In this document: piece after piece, positions 34,066-44,911 of the stretch
How the letters are laid out: each line of letters opens with the position of its first letter
How positions within the stretch are numbered: the first letter of the stretch is position 1
NCBI GenBank assembly: GCA_030407005.1
Contig: JAUDYN010000007.1
Coordinates: 3,224,001 to 3,288,000 of the forward strand
Origin: Desarmillaria ectypa
Lineage: Eukaryota; Basidiomycota; Agaricomycetes; Agaricales; Physalacriaceae
DNA length: 64,000 nt
Direction of reading: 5' to 3'
The notes under the pieces: model-generated
The model's database searches: none
What the model was told of the DNA's origin: nothing
What the model saw: the letters and a program-made list of their open reading frames with translations, nothing else
Program-made: the position numbers and the translations under genes

Positions 34066-35190
34066 TTGGGAGTTAGTGTAAAGGAAGCAGGGAGGCCACT
34101 TACATACCAAGGAAATGGCATAAAACCCCCGGAAACATCTTCGCGGATGGCCTGCCATTGATTCCTATTAATAGAGAAAAGTTTCGGATACCCAAGTTTT
34201 AATTCGAGCACTAGACGTCCGCTTAACAGGAGGAATGTCTGTGTCGGCCCTATAGCGCAAACTTGGTCTTGATCAGTAAAGGCATTGGATGGAAGAAGGT
34301 ACGAAAGTAACTCAGAAAACAGGCAATGCAGGTCGTCGTTGATAGGAATCTGCGTTACCTTGTGATACTTACTATCAGGGACTCGGAGATACGTGTTTCC
34401 GTGTTTCCGGTCAATGTTTGATGGTGCCGTATAATGATGATGATGATGATCAAGATCATGTACCGCTTGAGAGTTGGTCACCCCGCGAATGACTATGTTG
34501 GTGGGCGGGATTTCAAAAATACGAAAATAGTATTAGTGGCTCGTCTATGCACATCTGAGGCTTGGACCTTGTCAGCACGTTCAAGCGCGTACCAGCATTC
34601 ACAGAGGTTGTACAGCGATGAGCATGTCCTGGTGGATGGTACACTTTTCTTCTTGAAGAACTCGACAAGGTCCTTGTTGAATCTGTCCAAATCATGCAAA
34701 CAGCTGGAACAACGTGAGTACAAGTGTTGCATTTGATGTTCTACAGTATACTGGGTTCGGAGACCGGGGTATGTCGTAAAATCACAAATGGTATGACGAG
34801 ATTGTTCAGGAATCCCGCGTATCGCTTTGAAATTTTGCTCTTGGTTCTCCAACCTTATTTACATAAAGACTTTGCGGTCCACAGGGCCCAGGGAAAAAAC
34901 GCGGTGGTAGACAGCGTGTTGGCATTACATAAGATAGGCTTCAAGGGAAACCACATGGATCACGTAATTAGTCACTCCGTGACTGGATGACATTCATCGT
35001 TTTCGAGTTTTCTCTCGCGTAGGAGGAAATCTCCAAAAAGGGTTCCGTTGTGGCCTGGGGAAACATTTTAATGAGGGTGTAACGGAGCCGCTTTTTGAGA
35101 TATTGTAATTTAATATGACAAAAAAACCTCAAATACAATTTGATCTCACATGCATGTGATCTACTTGGTCGTCATCTTGTTCTCCTTAGC
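34066..35190. other. Gap upstream of array copy 3
   Basis: The first about 100 bp carry the copy 3 promoter elements. A (GAT)n-like run lies at 34433-34452. Frames on both strands near 34.5-34.9 kb show no family motif. Confidence 0.45.
34136..34149 (-). promoter_or_regulatory. Diverged copy of the array palindrome
   Basis: CATCTTCGCGGATG lies upstream of copy 3, at the place where copies 4-6 have the TTCGAA-centred palindrome. A weak TATA box (34100-34106, TATGTAAG on the minus strand) lies between it and the ATG. Confidence 0.4.
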
Positions 35191-35199
35191 CATCATACA

Positions 35200-35648
35200 C
35201 AGGCTACTGAGGACTTTTCTCTCATAGCCTCATGGACATGTTGGAATGTCCTGCAGAAATCGTAGATTCAGAAAGGGCTCCTCTGAATATTAAAAAATGG
35301 TACAAGCCCCTCGTCTTATTTATTATCTGATACTATACTCGGACAATCTGTCACAGAAAGTTGTACCGTTTCCTAGGATGCCCTAGCAGTCAGGACAGCC
35401 ATACATACATATCAGGCTCAAGGCGTTCTCTCCGCAAAGTACCACTAAAGAAAGCGCCACTCGAACAAACAGAGGAAGGAGCAGGAAAGGCATGGAGAAG
35501 CCAGGACTGCTATAGGTTTCGCAAAAATGTACGTTCCATCATCTTGTTCGTTACTTGGACATTCTGTAAAGCTAATTTTTCTTCCCTGAGAAAGTACGGG
35601 ATTGCTGGAAACGGGTTCATCGATACCGATGAGACCCCGCATCCGTAA
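35200..35648 (+). pseudogene. Relic fragment of the coiled-coil/Cys-domain gene
   Basis: The sequence corresponding to the small GCYGSHKM exon and its donor is recognisable near 35500-35535 (CYRFRKN then GTACGT). The last exon is well preserved at 35589-35648 (KYGIAGNGFIDTDETPHP, stop). The coiled coil survives only as scattered Lys/Glu-rich codons. The rest is lost. Confidence 0.45.
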
Positions 35649-36039
35649 CAGCGCACTTGATCGGTTTTATTTATTGTTAAAATCCTTGTAAAGAATTCAG
35701 GTGCAGGTGGTTGTTGAATAAAATCAGAGTTCTGTGGTACTTACCATGAGGGACTCGGAGATAGATCTCTGGTTGTTCCGTGTCTCGCGTCAACGTTTGA
35801 TGATCATGGTTCAGTACCATTTAAGAGAGCGCTGAAGCTTGAAGTCACGGCACGGGCGCCTTTGTTTTCAGGCGAGGCTTCAGAGATAGGATAATATTAC
35901 TGAGAGTCTCGTCTATCTACATCCTACTCTATTATACCGGCTGAATTCGATCTTGGTTGCTGAAGCGCTGATCAGTTATATATTCCGAGCTGTGGGCTAT
36001 ATAGTACTCTGTAAAGGCCCTCCTCTAGATACCTCTACC

Positions 36040-36418
36040 TAGTCCCGGGTGGAGATAGTGGCAAGAGGAGAGTTGTTGTTGAGGGCGTGTTTGGATTATA
36101 TACGCGTGGGGATAGCCATGACACGTCAAAAGCATATGAAAAGATGTGAAATCTCCCAGATCGAGTCTCAGCGAGGGCAGGTAGAGAGCGAGGCGGCAGT
36201 AATACAATTACGTCAGGCACGTGATTGTGCATTACAATGCGACGGACCTGCGGGACCGGTACAACATTCATGCTCTGCGCATCCCACACAAAAACCAGTA
36301 CTTCGACAGGGAAGGCATGAATTTTACCAATACGCATATCCCTGGAATTTACAGCTGTGCAGATTTAACTGCATTGACTGACGACTTTCGAAATCTCCCT
36401 CCCCTCAATATTTCCTAG
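36040..36418 (+). other. Unidentified coding-like fragment
   Basis: Two overlapping plus-strand frames look coding-like. One contains a charged helical stretch (TRQKHMKRCEISQIESQRG). The other reads RDRYNIHALRIPHKNQYFDR and runs to a stop at 36418. This may be part of a broken gene with a frameshift. I cannot name it. Confidence 0.25.
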
Positions 36419-36904
36419 TGCCACACTAATAGTTGTCGAGCGCCTATTCTCGCATCCGAAAAATATACGCTTTTGCCTTCAGATCAGTTGCGAAACTTGC
36501 CGCGGGTCTGGGAACAATGGAGATGGTGGCAGCTTCAACGACACCCAGCTCCACGTGAAAAATGACTCATCAGCAGTCGAAAACTATGGCAATTGGTTGG
36601 GATAGGAATTGGCATTTTGCTGCAGGAGGGCATAGATGACTTAGTACGTAAAATCTACACTGCAGGCAAAGGCGTTCGTTATAGCTCACGATGACAGTAG
36701 GGACTCGATGAGATGGAAGAAGATTTTATTTCCGGAGCGACGTGCATACACCCTAATCTTTTTGAAGTTCAACAGAATACTATAGATGGCCACTATGGGT
36801 GCGTGGCTTCGGGTTTGCGTTACTAGCAGACATACTAATCCGTAACAGACTCTTGCACCAGGGAGAGTTAGGTTAGATTAACTAATTTTTCGAAGGCTAT
36901 ATGT

Positions 36905-37373
36905 GTTGATTTGCTTTTCATTCCAGGGTGGCGTCATAAGCAACGTGCTTGGACCGCCCCGTCAAATGAACCAACGTGCAAGACACGGCGGTGTAATTAT
37001 GAGAAAACGGTCGGCGCACGCTGGCAAATCCATACGTGTGCTGCTCGTTTCCCTTCTTCAGGCTGCTATGGATCCCTTCAAATGGTACCGCCCCTCGTCT
37101 TTTCACTACTTGACGCTAAACTTGGGCAATCCTTCACAGCATATTAGTACCCATGTTCAAGCATCATTATGATAGATTAGCTGCAGGACACTTTCACACT
37201 TTCCCAGTTCACGTCCCAACAGAGCTTCGCTGCCCCTGATACATGCGAGAACAATGTCGGTGGTGTACTTCCGCGTGCAGGTTTTGGATACCTGTACTGA
37301 TCCTTCCTCTAGGGAAGTTACGGCGTCGTTGGAAGAGGGCTCATCGGTGCCGGTGAGAGCGAGTGTATGTAAT
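36905..37373 (+). pseudogene. Second relic of the coiled-coil/Cys-domain gene in this gap
   Basis: The sequence follows exons 2 to 5 of the intact gene in order. SNEPTCKTRRCNYEKT occurs in a shifted frame after an intact TTCCAG acceptor. GCTATGGATCC matches the GCYGS exon. SFAAPDTCENN matches exon 4, and the end is GSYGVVGRGLIGAGESECM with a stop. Frameshifts and a missing half of exon 4 make it non-functional. It is convergent with array copy 4. Confidence 0.55.
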
Positions 37374-37597
37374 AGGGTGCCAGTCTATATGATCAAATTT
37401 TTTCTTGTTACTATTGCTGTAACCGATAGCTTATATCCAACACAGAACTTGATATCGATGGCTATCGTATGTTCATTACGGTGTAAGTGATGCTGCGGGT
37501 AGCAGTGCTGCGTCTGCTACTCCAATTTGTATTATACACAAGGCTAGGATCCGGTCGTTATGGGCGTGAAATTAAACGACATGAAAGAACCATATCA

Positions 37598-39659
37598 CTA
37601 TACAGATGTCATGTCACCTGTACTGCTTGAACGACTTCCTTCCATTATGGAGAGAGGTATAATTAGTGATATTCTGAAAGGGAGCCGCGGGTCCGCCAAT
37701 AGAATGCGGTCAAAAACACCGTACGTACCGTCTCTGTTCCGGTCATGGGAGAGACCGAGTATAGTAACATTCTCGAAAAGAGTTACGAGTCACTGCAAGG
37801 ATTGCACACACTATCTATCCTGAGCCAACTATGCCACTTCCAGCGTCATGAGACGCGAATCTGATCATCTTGTCATCAGCAGGCCGGTCTTTTCAGACCG
37901 GCCACATTGAACTTTCGCGTGAGTTCAGCCTGGGAAGGACTATTAAATTTAAGAGAGAGGACAATAGCCGCTAGACCCACATTGCGAGTAAGGAGTCTAT
38001 ATAGACTGTTGGTGAGCACTCAGTCATGGTCAGGAACCAGTCAAGAAACAGTCAAAGGCCTACGCTTTGGTAGAGTGAATGTGCCAAGGGCCATGAATAT
38101 GAGAGCCTCATGCCAGACGATGTACTGTAGGTTGGGGATATAATAAGGGAAGGCTGCAATATTATTAACGGAAATACTCACTGCCACGAGAGTAAGAAGG
38201 GAAAACGCGCTAGGTACGCTCGTGATTAGCTCATATTGTACTGTAAACACGAAATTATATCCTTTCAACATCCCAGATATCACTACGACTCTCATTAATC
38301 TCACGATTATTTTGGCACTACCTCTCATACTTTGGGAAAATCCATAGGGCTTAAGGTCGGAGATGGCACACCTGGAAAAACTGGTCATGTCCCTTCCCTT
38401 GTTCAGGTAAAAGCACACTGAACCCGAAATGGTGAAATTGGCTCCCACCATCATGGCGAAGACGTTGTATATAGATATCTTGTCAGTATCAGATGCTCGT
38501 CCTCTTGAATCGAGAACCTGGGACGTACCTTATTAGTCGAAATGTCTGGAAGACTCGACAAAGTGTATCTGATAATGACATCAGTGGAGTAAACGATGAT
38601 GGATCCCGGGGTGCCTACGTGTCACAAATCACACCTGGAAAGGGCGGGTCCTATGCCAAGTTTGCAAAAGCGATACCTACAGACTCCTGTGCCTAGAAGA
38701 AAATTAAGTCATCATTACGAGCTTCCTTCTTCAAACTAAAGGAAAACTCGCCCAACATAGCTGCGACAGCAAGGAACTGCAGGTCAAATATCAATGCCGA
38801 ATCGTGTTTCATAAAGAGAAAGATGCGCCTACAATGAATCAGGGCAAGACCACATGAAAATGACAGCCGGCTATGAGAGCGTGCATAGAATATCAGCTCA
38901 AGGGAAAAACCAGAAAACAAAGACGAACGCTTCCAGATTCTTACGGTGTATAATCTTTGGTACGGGTATATGAGTCTTTCCGATCATCGGAGAGCAGGTA
39001 GAAGGAGACGCATGCTTGAACTCCGAAAGCAATTAACATCTAGGGCACAGTCAATCACGGCTTTCCAAATGAATGATAAATCAAGATGCGCACATTAAAC
39101 ACGAGCTGCAGCTAGCAAGGTGAGGAGACTCATACATTACTTATCAACAAACTGAGGAGAGATGCTTACCGAAAAGCTCCTTCGAGTGAGATCAGAACGA
39201 CGGATGATCGAACAGAAGTTCTGATGTACGTACCAAATGATCCTCAGCAGGGCGAGGTAATTCCCAAATGATTCGATAAGATAAAAATAGAGTGCGTGGG
39301 TACTTTAGGCAAAGTTGAGTGTATCGAGTATTCTGCAATTTGAAATGTGTCAAGATACAGTTTGATAGCTTGCTGGCAACGTACCATAGTACGGCGACCT
39401 GGAAGTGTTTTAAGTTGTATGAAAAAGGGAAAATTCGGATCTCATACGGCATATCAATAGAACCAAGGATCGTTAGGGTTGACTTTATAATAGATGGCTC
39501 CGCAGGGTGGTTATTCCATAGAAGCCTAAGACGTGAGGTGAGCACCGAAAGAGAATTCTGAAGGAAAGCTGCAGCTATGGAAGCACCAATATAAACCGCT
39601 CTGGGTGCTTCTCCGATTCTCATGCTAGGGAGAGTAATCATCAGTGTAGGCAACAACGT
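37598..39659 (-). pseudogene. DUF6534-type array copy 4, pseudogene
   Basis: Collinear with the other copies but damaged in at least three places. The start codon position reads ACG (39659-39657). The conserved Trp of the motif HVVLPWFI is TGA (38841-38839). The last exon has extra bases (AATATCACTAATTATACC) that shift the frame relative to copies 3, 5 and 7. The first helix is also eroded (GEAPRAVYIGASIAA). Other exons are well kept, for example MVGANFTISGSVCFYLNKG, so the loss is fairly recent. Its promoter TATA (39717-39723) and palindrome (39754-39766) are still present. Confidence 0.8.
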
Positions 39660-40465
39660 GGTGTTTTGGGGAGTCAGTCACGGAAGACAGCCTGAGAGTT
39701 AGGAACAGCATACCACTTATATACCAAGGCAGGACATTGAACAGTTGGAATGACCTTCGAAGATGGCCTGCCTTTGATTCCTATTTATTGAAAAAAAAAC
39801 TCCGGATTCATTATCTACAATTCAAACATGAAACGTGCGAACTGTTACAAGGTAAAAAAAAAAGAGGGCACTTGGAGCGGTGACAGTGTGGCTCGGTCCG
39901 GTTCTTCCCTGATCACGTGTACTTCCCAGGCATTTACGCGACTGTGTACGCGACGTAGCTCCAACACGCGACTACCACTAGCATCGTAGCACCCTCCTTG
40001 ATGGAACTAGTGACTAGAGCATCGCCACTATCACTCGGGACGGACATCATTTAACGTTCAACTCTGAATGATGTTGGAGTGATTCCTGCCGCACAAAATC
40101 CTTGGATAAATCAATGCTTCGAGAAAATACCTTGGCAATATAAACCGCTGTCGGGTGGGGCGATCTCGCTCTAGAATCAAATATGCGGCCAAGGTGGGCG
40201 CCCAGCGTTCTGGAGTATTTTTTTTCCCAAGTGAAATCGCCATACACCGACGAGAAGTCTGGCATAGAACATTTAGCGAAAAATAGTTCCATTCAAAGCA
40301 GGCTTATGTGAGCACAGTCTGCGACGAACGGCTCCGTATAGCTTGAACGTGATAGTTACGGTGTAGTAATGTTACTTCCGATGCCACGGCTCCTACTGGA
40401 TGTAGGGAAACTAGCAGTTGTCATTGGATTGTAGATCGTATAATCTAATTAAATGATGTATGCCA
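39660..40465. other. Gap between array copies 4 and 5
   Basis: The left part is the copy 4 promoter. The remainder (about 39.9-40.4 kb) shows no gene. A minus-strand frame at 40047-40292 lacks any recognisable motif. Confidence 0.5.
39754..39766 (-). promoter_or_regulatory. Array palindrome upstream of copy 4
   Basis: CCTTCGAAGATGG differs from the 14-bp perfect palindrome of copy 5 at one edge only. It is followed towards the gene by TATATAAG at 39717-39723. Confidence 0.5.
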
Positions 40466-42596
40466 TTACGCAAATGTCATGTCACCCGTGCCACCATTGG
40501 AACGACTTCCTTCTGTTACGGGGAGAGGTATACTGATATTCTACGAAGAAGTTTCAAGTCAGCCAAGGCAATACAGTTCACGGGACACAGTACGTACCGT
40601 CTCTGCTCCAGTTACAGAAAGACCAGGTATAGTGATATTCTCCGGGAGAATTTCAGATCAGGCCATTGAATATTGGGTCTAAAAGGATTGTACGTACCAT
40701 CTGTCCTGTCCCACTTCCAGCACTTTGAGGAGCGAATCTGATCATATTTTGGTCAACAGGTCGGTCTTTTCCGACCGACCACGTTGAACTTTTGCGCGAA
40801 TTGAGCCTGGGAAGAACTATTAAATTGTAACCAGGATGATAGGCCATAAGACCCACATTGCGAGTAAGGAGTTTATATAGACTGTCAGTAGGTACTCAGT
40901 CGTGGACAGGAAGCGGGTGAGACATGGTCAAAGACCTACGCTTTGGTAAGAAGAAGGCACCAACGGCAATGAAAATGAGAGTATCCTGCCAGACAATGTA
41001 CTGTAGTAGGTTGAGGATATAAGAAGGGAAGGTCGCAATATTATCGACAGAAAGACTCGCCGTCACGAGAACAAGAAGGTAACAGATGCTAAATATACTC
41101 ACAATTAGCTCACAAGGCAATATAAATGCGAGATTCGTACCTTGTCAGTAACCCGGATATTAATACGAGCCATATCAATCTGGCAATTGATTTCGTAGTA
41201 CTATTCTTCCGACTTGAGCAAATTCGTATCATAGCATATAATCAAAACACACCTGGACAACTTAGTCATCGACCTGCCCTTGTGCAGGTAAAAACACATT
41301 GCACCCGAAATGGTGAAATCGGCCATCACCATCGTGGAGAAGACAATGTAAATTGATATCTTTCAGGGATCAGGTCCTTGTCTCAGGTCCAAATCAAGCC
41401 CCTAGGGACCTACCCTGATTCTCGGAATGTCTAAGAAGTTTGCGAGGGTGTATCTGACAATGATATCAATGCAGTATACAGTGACGACTCTCAGGGTCCT
41501 TACATGTTATAAAGCATATCTGACAAGCGTGATGGAGTCAGTCCTATCACCGTAGTAGTCGCAACATTCGTGCTTACAGAAACCTGTGCCTGAAAGAGAA
41601 TTAACTCATTATGCTCTTCCTTCTTCAGGCAAAGGGAAGTCTCACCGGCAGTGGATGCCACGACAGCAACGAGCTGGAGGTCAAATGTCAATGTTCAATC
41701 GCGTTCACATAGGTAGCGCAAATAGGAAGAAATACCTACAATAAACCGCGGCAAGACCATGTCAAAATGACGGCCGACTATGACAGTTGTTAACATCCAC
41801 TCGAGGGAGATTCCAGAGAACGAAAACAAACATTTCCATATTCTGACAGCGTATAATCTGTGGCACTGGTGGTTGAGCATTTCCATTGATCAGAGAGAAG
41901 GTCGAGGAAATACGTACGCTTGGACGCTGATGTTGATCAACATCTGAGAACAGTTAAGCAGGTATTTCTAAAAACTGAATTGAGACGCACGTCGAACACG
42001 AGCTGCAGCTATCGGGGAAAAGGTGATTCATACACTATACAGAAATGAAGGGGGGAAAGAATGTTACCGGAAAGCTCCTGCACCTGAGGTCAGAACTCGA
42101 CGGATGCTCAAACATCTGGTTAACGTACCAAATGACGCTCAACAAGGCGAAATAATTTCCAAAGGATTTGATAAGGTAAAAATATAGCGCGTGAGTTGTC
42201 AACGCAACATGAAGTGTATCGAATATCCTGCAGATTGTAGCGCGTCAAGATGCAGCTTAGTATACATCTTCAGCTTGCCAACAACTTACCATAGTACGGC
42301 GACCTGTATACGTTTTGAAACGTGCGAGAGAGGTCTAGTATGAGAGCTTAGGAGTCTATACCATGTACCGAAAGAGCCACGGGTCATTATGATTGAGTTT
42401 GTAATAGGTGGCGGTCTGAAGGATGGTTATTCCGTAGAAGCTAGTACAGCGTGGAATGAGCATCAGAAGCAAATTCTGAAAGCGAGCGCGCGCACACTGC
42501 AGATATGGTGGCACCGATATAAATCGCTCCGAGTGTTGGTCCCATACTAAAGTTGAATGTAGTACCAGCTATCAGGATCGGGGTAGGTGACGACAT
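40466..42596 (-). CDS. DUF6534-type multi-TM protein, array copy 5
   Basis: The ATG at 42596 (MSSPTPILIAGTTFNFSMG) starts a traced series of about 20 exons. Landmarks are PTLGAIYIGATISAV, ALTTHALYFYLIKSFGNY, MLINISVQALYAVRIWK, GRHFDMVLPRFI, SIYIVFSTMVMADFTISGAM, YIVWQDTLIFIAVGAFFLPK and LNSRKSSTWSVGKDRPVDQ. The stop TAA is at 40466-40468. Copies 3 and 5 share the FNFS N-terminus and are probably closest sisters. The intron after YLLVLVT starts with GC (gcgagt). No stops or frame breaks were found. Function is unknown, as for DUF6534 in general. Confidence 0.78.
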
Positions 42597-42641
42597 TTGG
42601 GGAGTCAGTTAAGTGTTGGACCTTGGCAGATACTATATTAC

Positions 42642-42648
42642 TTATATA
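42642..42648 (-). promoter_or_regulatory. TATA box of array copy 5
   Basis: TATATAAG on the coding strand, 46 nt before the ATG. The same element occurs before copies 2 (29363), 4 (39717), 6 (47074) and 7 (50490), and in weaker form before 1 and 3. Confidence 0.6.
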
Positions 42649-42675
42649 CCAGAGCATGGCATACAGCGGCTGAAA

Positions 42676-42689
42676 CATCTTCGAAGATG
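42676..42689 (-). promoter_or_regulatory. Perfect 14-bp palindrome upstream of copy 5
   Basis: CATCTTCGAAGATG reads the same on both strands and lies about 30 bp further upstream than the TATA box. Related sequences occur at the same place in copies 3, 4 and 6. It is probably a binding site for a dimeric regulator. Confidence 0.5.
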
Positions 42690-44179
42690 ATCTACCATTG
42701 ATTCCCTATTTATAGGAATAAGTTCCTGATGCTAGGCCGCTACATAATTACACAAGTCAGACACGAGAGGCACGAGCAGGACCGATATCTGCATTTCCCC
42801 GTAGTATGCACTTAGCAGTAGTGAAAGTTTCTGGCAAGGGTAAGATATGATGACAGCTCGGGTAATAGGTTCAGATCGTCGTTGATAATAATCAGTGTTG
42901 CCTTGTGCTACATACCTCGAGGGATTCGGAGATACAGCGCCGGTTGGACCAGTCAGTAACTTGGATTCACGGAAATGTGATGGCGTGCATATGATCACCA
43001 GGGGCCGTCATCGTTGCAGATGTACTTAAGGAAAGACCTGACTGTACGGAGGAGCCGCTTGAAGGGAGAGGTGCCCGATGCTCGCTGTGGCGACACGGTC
43101 AATGATAACATCTAACCATTACTTTCGTCGAGTAGTATGTGTTCGCCTATGATCACGGAGGACTTGAATTATTTTGCGGCTTAACATCGCTAAGCTCGTG
43201 GACCCTCGTGGTTTTATCCCGGCTATCTTTCGTTTGGGTATTGACTAGAGTGGGTCCATGAACAATGAGCACTAACATAGTAAATAAGCATGTATATTGA
43301 TCGTTTACTAGAGAGGGTTCGGATGAATCAAGGAATACACATGATCTGGCGATTTACAGGACCGGGCTTTGGGGCTTGAAAGCCCGAGCCAGGCCTGAGC
43401 CCAAACCCTACAACTCGGGCCGAGTAATGAATCCGACGCAAAACTATTCTTGGCCAAATGTCTGCTTTTTGTCGAGATTCGAAATATAACTGTTTTAAAT
43501 GCCAAGTAGTCGAGCTTCACGTTATGATTCTTGCGAAAAAGTGCTCGCGGGGTTAAAATGTTGGTTTGCCGCGGCAGGGAACCGTGGGAGCCCGTTCGCT
43601 AAATCTGGGAAAACATAATTTCCCCTGATTCCAATTATAGCACACGTTCAAGGTGACTGTACAGCGCACGACCTTATACGACCGTATCACTAGGCCATCA
43701 GTATTATACCATAATACAGCTTCGCTGGAATCCTAAGGGTACTTTACTCGACGATACCAGACGACTGATGGGTCACCGCTCACTCACCGGAACTCACCGG
43801 GCCGTGGTCCCATGTTCCATGCTCGGCACGGCACGCAACGAGCTGATTTTGACTAATGGTACTTCGTAGGTATTTATGTGATTTTGTCTCCTTTTTGCTT
43901 CGGCCAATATTCGGATCTGTATCACTCTTAGCGTGACCGATGGCCGTGGTCTTGGAATTACAATCTGTGCGCAACGCAGGGATATTATAACTTAAAACCA
44001 AAACGACGAATGCATCACCTTTCAGTTATGAATTGAAAGAACGAGAAACATGGCCATTGGGTCATTCGCTGAGTACTAACGATATGTAACCTCTCAGAGA
44101 ATCTGCCCTGAGCAGACGGATGGCATGGTGCCAGCAAAGACTCTATAGCGCGTAAAATTTTCTGCACGACAGATGGAAA

Positions 44180-44730
44180 CGATATTGAAGTGCGAAATAT
44201 ACGGGACGCTACGCGCTTATATTCTGTATATCATACATGGGCGTGCCGTCGAGGAGGAGCAGGTGACATGATCTAATTTTTCGACGTAGTTCTAGTAGGT
44301 GCTGATTTTCTTCGTGTTCCAGGACGTCGACACCGTAGCTTCGGGACCTTGGCTTGCACGGCTAAGTGCTGCATACAAGACATAGTAAGGCAGTCAAGAT
44401 AAAGGCTCGCTTGTAAATCCATGACTACTGATCATTCTAGTTCTTCGGTTACTAAAGATCTCGCCAAATGGTGCACGGAATATCTCATCATCTTGTTCCC
44501 TTAACTCACCTGACACTAACCTGCACAATCTGAATCCTACATCTTCACTTATCGAAAGCCGAAGGATGCTTGGAATCAGACTTTTCCATGTCCTTGGTAG
44601 GGCTTTGCTCGCCTTGATACGTACGAAACCGGGTCCCTATCGCGCCGAAATCTTGGAGACTGGTGTTAGATCGTTCCTCTCCAGGGAGGTTTTTTAGGCC
44701 GGTTCATTAGCACGGTGTGAGCACATGGGG
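44180..44730 (+). pseudogene. Most decayed relic of the coiled-coil/Cys-domain gene
   Basis: Only exon borders and short blocks align with the intact gene. The intron with GTAGGTGCTGATTT and its CCAG acceptor near 44300-44323 is nearly identical to the intact copy's. A following exon-2-like stretch has lost its frame. A piece around 44690-44715 matches the last exon (GGTTCATTAG). It precedes array copy 6 in convergent orientation. Confidence 0.4.
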
Positions 44731-44911
44731 CGTCCGTCTACAGAATATTCTGTATCAACGGCTTCGCATTTTTACATTGGAAATGATATGGTAGGTAGCA
44801 ACGCTCCTTCCACTGCTCTTGATTGCACTGAATGTGGAGAAACTAACGAACGAAATAAGCGGTTGTCATTCAATGTTTCGATATATTCAAAAAAAAACGG
44901 TGCACATGCCT

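Larger units (their letters stand above)
42597..44179. other. Gap upstream of array copy 5
   Basis: The first about 100 bp hold the copy 5 promoter elements. The rest contains only short frames. A minus-strand frame near 43.3-43.5 kb is not supported by any motif. Confidence 0.45.

Noticed and set aside
34433..34452. CRISPR-like or functional array at the GAT run
   Set aside because: It is a plain trinucleotide microsatellite without spacers.
42676..42689. Heat-shock element
   Set aside because: TTC and GAA abut in the palindrome, whereas a canonical element needs two bases between them.
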